A stretch of 6,508 nucleotides of DNA from Alcanivorax sp. UBA4485. Lineage in GTDB: Bacteria; Pseudomonadota; Gammaproteobacteria; Pseudomonadales; Alcanivoracaceae. Below the pieces are notes generated by a model. That model was not told the origin of the DNA. It did no database searches and worked only from the letters and a program-made list of their open reading frames with translations. Each line of letters starts with the position of its first letter. The stretch's first letter is position 1. Shown here in pieces: positions 5,894 through 6,508 of the stretch. Where the stretch lies: positions 2,211-8,718 of the forward strand of contig DGNT01000186.1 in the NCBI GenBank assembly GCA_002389055.1, in the 5' to 3' direction. Both the position numbers and the translations under genes were made by a program.

Positions 5894-6067
5894 TCATTCC
5901 TGGTCGTCGTCCTTGGCGGTGTCTTCGTTGTCGGTGCTGTCGTCCAGGCGGTCGCCGCCCAGCGGCTGGGCCGACTCGGGGCGGTCAGAGGCCTTGTAGA
6001 GCGGGCCCTTCTGGCCGCAGCCGGCGAGCAGGGCCGTCATCACTATCAGCAGAAAAACCGCGCGCAT
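5894..6067 (-). CDS. lptM: LPS translocon maturation lipoprotein LptM (YifL-like)
   Basis: A lipoprotein of 57 residues, short like E. coli LptM/YifL (67). The signal peptide is MRAVFLLIVMTALLAG, with one Arg and a hydrophobic core, and a lipobox LLAGC with the lipidated C17. The mature N-terminus CGQKGPLY is the family hallmark (E. coli CGLKGPLY). Residue +2 is Gly, not Asp, so sorting to the outer membrane is expected. The rest is a low-complexity, strongly acidic tail (DDSTDNEDTAKDDDQE). In E. coli LptM stabilises the LPS-bound state of LptD and helps its disulphide maturation. The frame is open upstream to 6148, but the ATG at 6067 gives a proper signal peptide and has GGAG 8 nt upstream. 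The gene is commonly located just before lysA, as here, and the stop overlaps the first possible lysA ATG. Confidence 0.92.
   Translation of the reverse strand: MRAVFLLIVMTALLAGCGQKGPLYKASDRPESAQPLGGDRLDDSTDNEDTAKDDDQE
5898..5901 (-). promoter_or_regulatory. Shine-Dalgarno core that favours the second lysA ATG
   Basis: AGGA on the minus strand touches the first possible lysA ATG (5897) but is 6 nt from the second (5891). A further AAGGA lies about 12 nt before the first ATG and could serve it less well. The spacing supports 5891 as the main start. Confidence 0.55.
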
Positions 6068-6103
6068 GCGATCTACTCCGGCGTAATGGATGCAAGGGCG
6101 TGC

Positions 6104-6132
6104 AGTATAGCCGCTTATCCTCGGTGACACGA
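6104..6132 (-). promoter_or_regulatory. Candidate sigma-70 promoter for lptM-lysA
   Basis: The minus strand has TATACT at 6109-6104, a five-of-six -10 box. The -35 is weak: TCGTGT (6132-6127) at 17 bp or GTGTCA (6130-6125) at 15 bp. The start point would be near 6097, about 30 nt before the lptM ATG. It lies in the 88-bp gap after argH, so lptM-lysA may be transcribed independently of argH or together with it by read-through. Confidence 0.5.
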
Positions 6133-6155
6133 TGCGGCGACCGTGCACGCCGCGC

Positions 6156-6508
6156 TCAGCGCAGCGCGTCGCGGCCGCGCTTCACGGCGGCGCGCACCTG
6201 ATCCGGGGCGGTGCCGCCGATGTGATCGCGGGCGCTTACCGAGCCTTCCAGGGTGAGCACCTCGAACACATCCTCGTCGATCTGATCGCTGAACTGGCGC
6301 AGCTCGGCCAGGCTCATGTCGCTCAGGTCCTTCTTTTTCTCGATGCCCAGGGCCACCGCCTTGCCGACGATTTCGTGGGAGTCACGGAAGGCAATGCCCT
6401 TGCGCACCAGGTAATCCGCCAGGTCGGTGGCGGTGGCGAAGCCGCGCCGGGCCGCTTCACGCATCACTTCCCGGTTGGGCTCAATCGCCGGAATCATGTC
6501 GGCGAAGG
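6156..6508 (-). CDS. argH: Argininosuccinate lyase ArgH, C-terminal part (cut by window edge)
   Basis: Only about the last 117 residues are visible; the full enzyme is usually 455-470. ArgH cleaves argininosuccinate to arginine and fumarate, the final step of arginine synthesis, as a cytoplasmic tetramer. The visible part is the C-terminal helical domain (ArgH_C2-like). The strongest signature is RGFATATDLADYLVRKGIAFRDSHEIVGKAVALGIEKKKDLSDMSLAELRQFSDQIDEDVFEVL, quoted here in part: RGFATATDLADYLVRKG (residues 19-35 counted from the Met at 6497), RDSHEIVGKAV, and QFSDQIDEDVF, all typical of ArgH. The frame is open to the right edge, so the Met at 6497 is internal. The catalytic serine loop lies outside the window. 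The gene ends 88 bp before lptM on the same strand, with no strong terminator between them. Confidence 0.95.
   Translation of the reverse strand, partial: FADMIPAIEPNREVMREAARRGFATATDLADYLVRKGIAFRDSHEIVGKAVALGIEKKKDLSDMSLAELRQFSDQIDEDVFEVLTLEGSVSARDHIGGTAPDQVRAAVKRGRDALR

Noticed and set aside
6068..6148. Extended lptM start at 6148 giving 84 residues
   Set aside because: The extra 27 residues would bury the lipoprotein signal peptide, run through the TATACT -10 box, and lack a Shine-Dalgarno as good as that of the ATG at 6067.
6134..6153. Possible terminator hairpin after argH (GCGGCG / CGCCGC, 8-nt loop)
   Set aside because: The stem is only 6 bp and is followed by ATCGTGTC on the minus strand, with no T-run. 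It may be a chance pairing in GC-rich DNA.
1..6508. A new defence, mobile or biosynthetic system
   Set aside because: All eight complete genes and the partial argH belong to known chromosomal families in a familiar neighbourhood. No transposase, phage gene, toxin-antitoxin pair, repeat array or unexplained long region is present.

Overview
This window is a compact, GC-rich stretch of a gammaproteobacterial chromosome. It holds the conserved lptM-lysA-dapF-DUF484-xerC-HAD-phosphatase neighbourhood, read on the minus strand. The gene order, the protein sequences (for example LysA beginning close to the Pseudomonas-type form) and a Pseudomonas-style REP element at the left edge suggest a Pseudomonadales/Oceanospirillales-type organism. 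A genus in the Alcanivorax area is plausible, but that is a guess from general resemblance. Every gene is of a chromosomal housekeeping type. I see no phage, insertion sequence, CRISPR array, tRNA or rRNA.

Layout from right to left, following minus-strand transcription: the 3' end of argH (6156-6508, cut by the window edge); a short intergenic region with a good -10 box; the small lipoprotein gene lptM (5894-6067); lysA (4650-5891), coupled to lptM by an ATGA overlap; then rlmJ (3785-4642), which is on the plus strand and converges on lysA with only 7 bp between stop codons. A 112-bp divergent promoter region separates rlmJ from dapF (2785-3672). dapF is followed by a DUF484 gene (2075-2788), xerC (1180-2082), a YigB-like HAD phosphatase (447-1154) and a YqcC-family gene (105-422). 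The segment 1-104 has no gene but carries a REP-like palindrome and a second hairpin. No gene-free stretch exceeds about 112 bp.

How the genes fit together: DapF makes meso-diaminopimelate (a peptidoglycan precursor) and LysA decarboxylates it to lysine, so these are the last two steps of one pathway. LptM supports assembly of the LPS transporter LptD in the outer membrane. XerC resolves chromosome dimers. RlmJ methylates 23S rRNA. ArgH finishes arginine synthesis. The HAD protein is probably a riboflavin-pathway phosphatase. The DUF484 and YqcC proteins have no established function. Start/stop overlaps at lptM/lysA, dapF/DUF484 and DUF484/xerC point to translationally coupled units.

The points most worth a second look are the inverted rlmJ splitting lysA from dapF, the symmetric pair of TACAAT boxes in the dapF/rlmJ gap, the DPSY variant of the RlmJ catalytic motif, and the REP-like element. 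I found no convincing previously undescribed system here.
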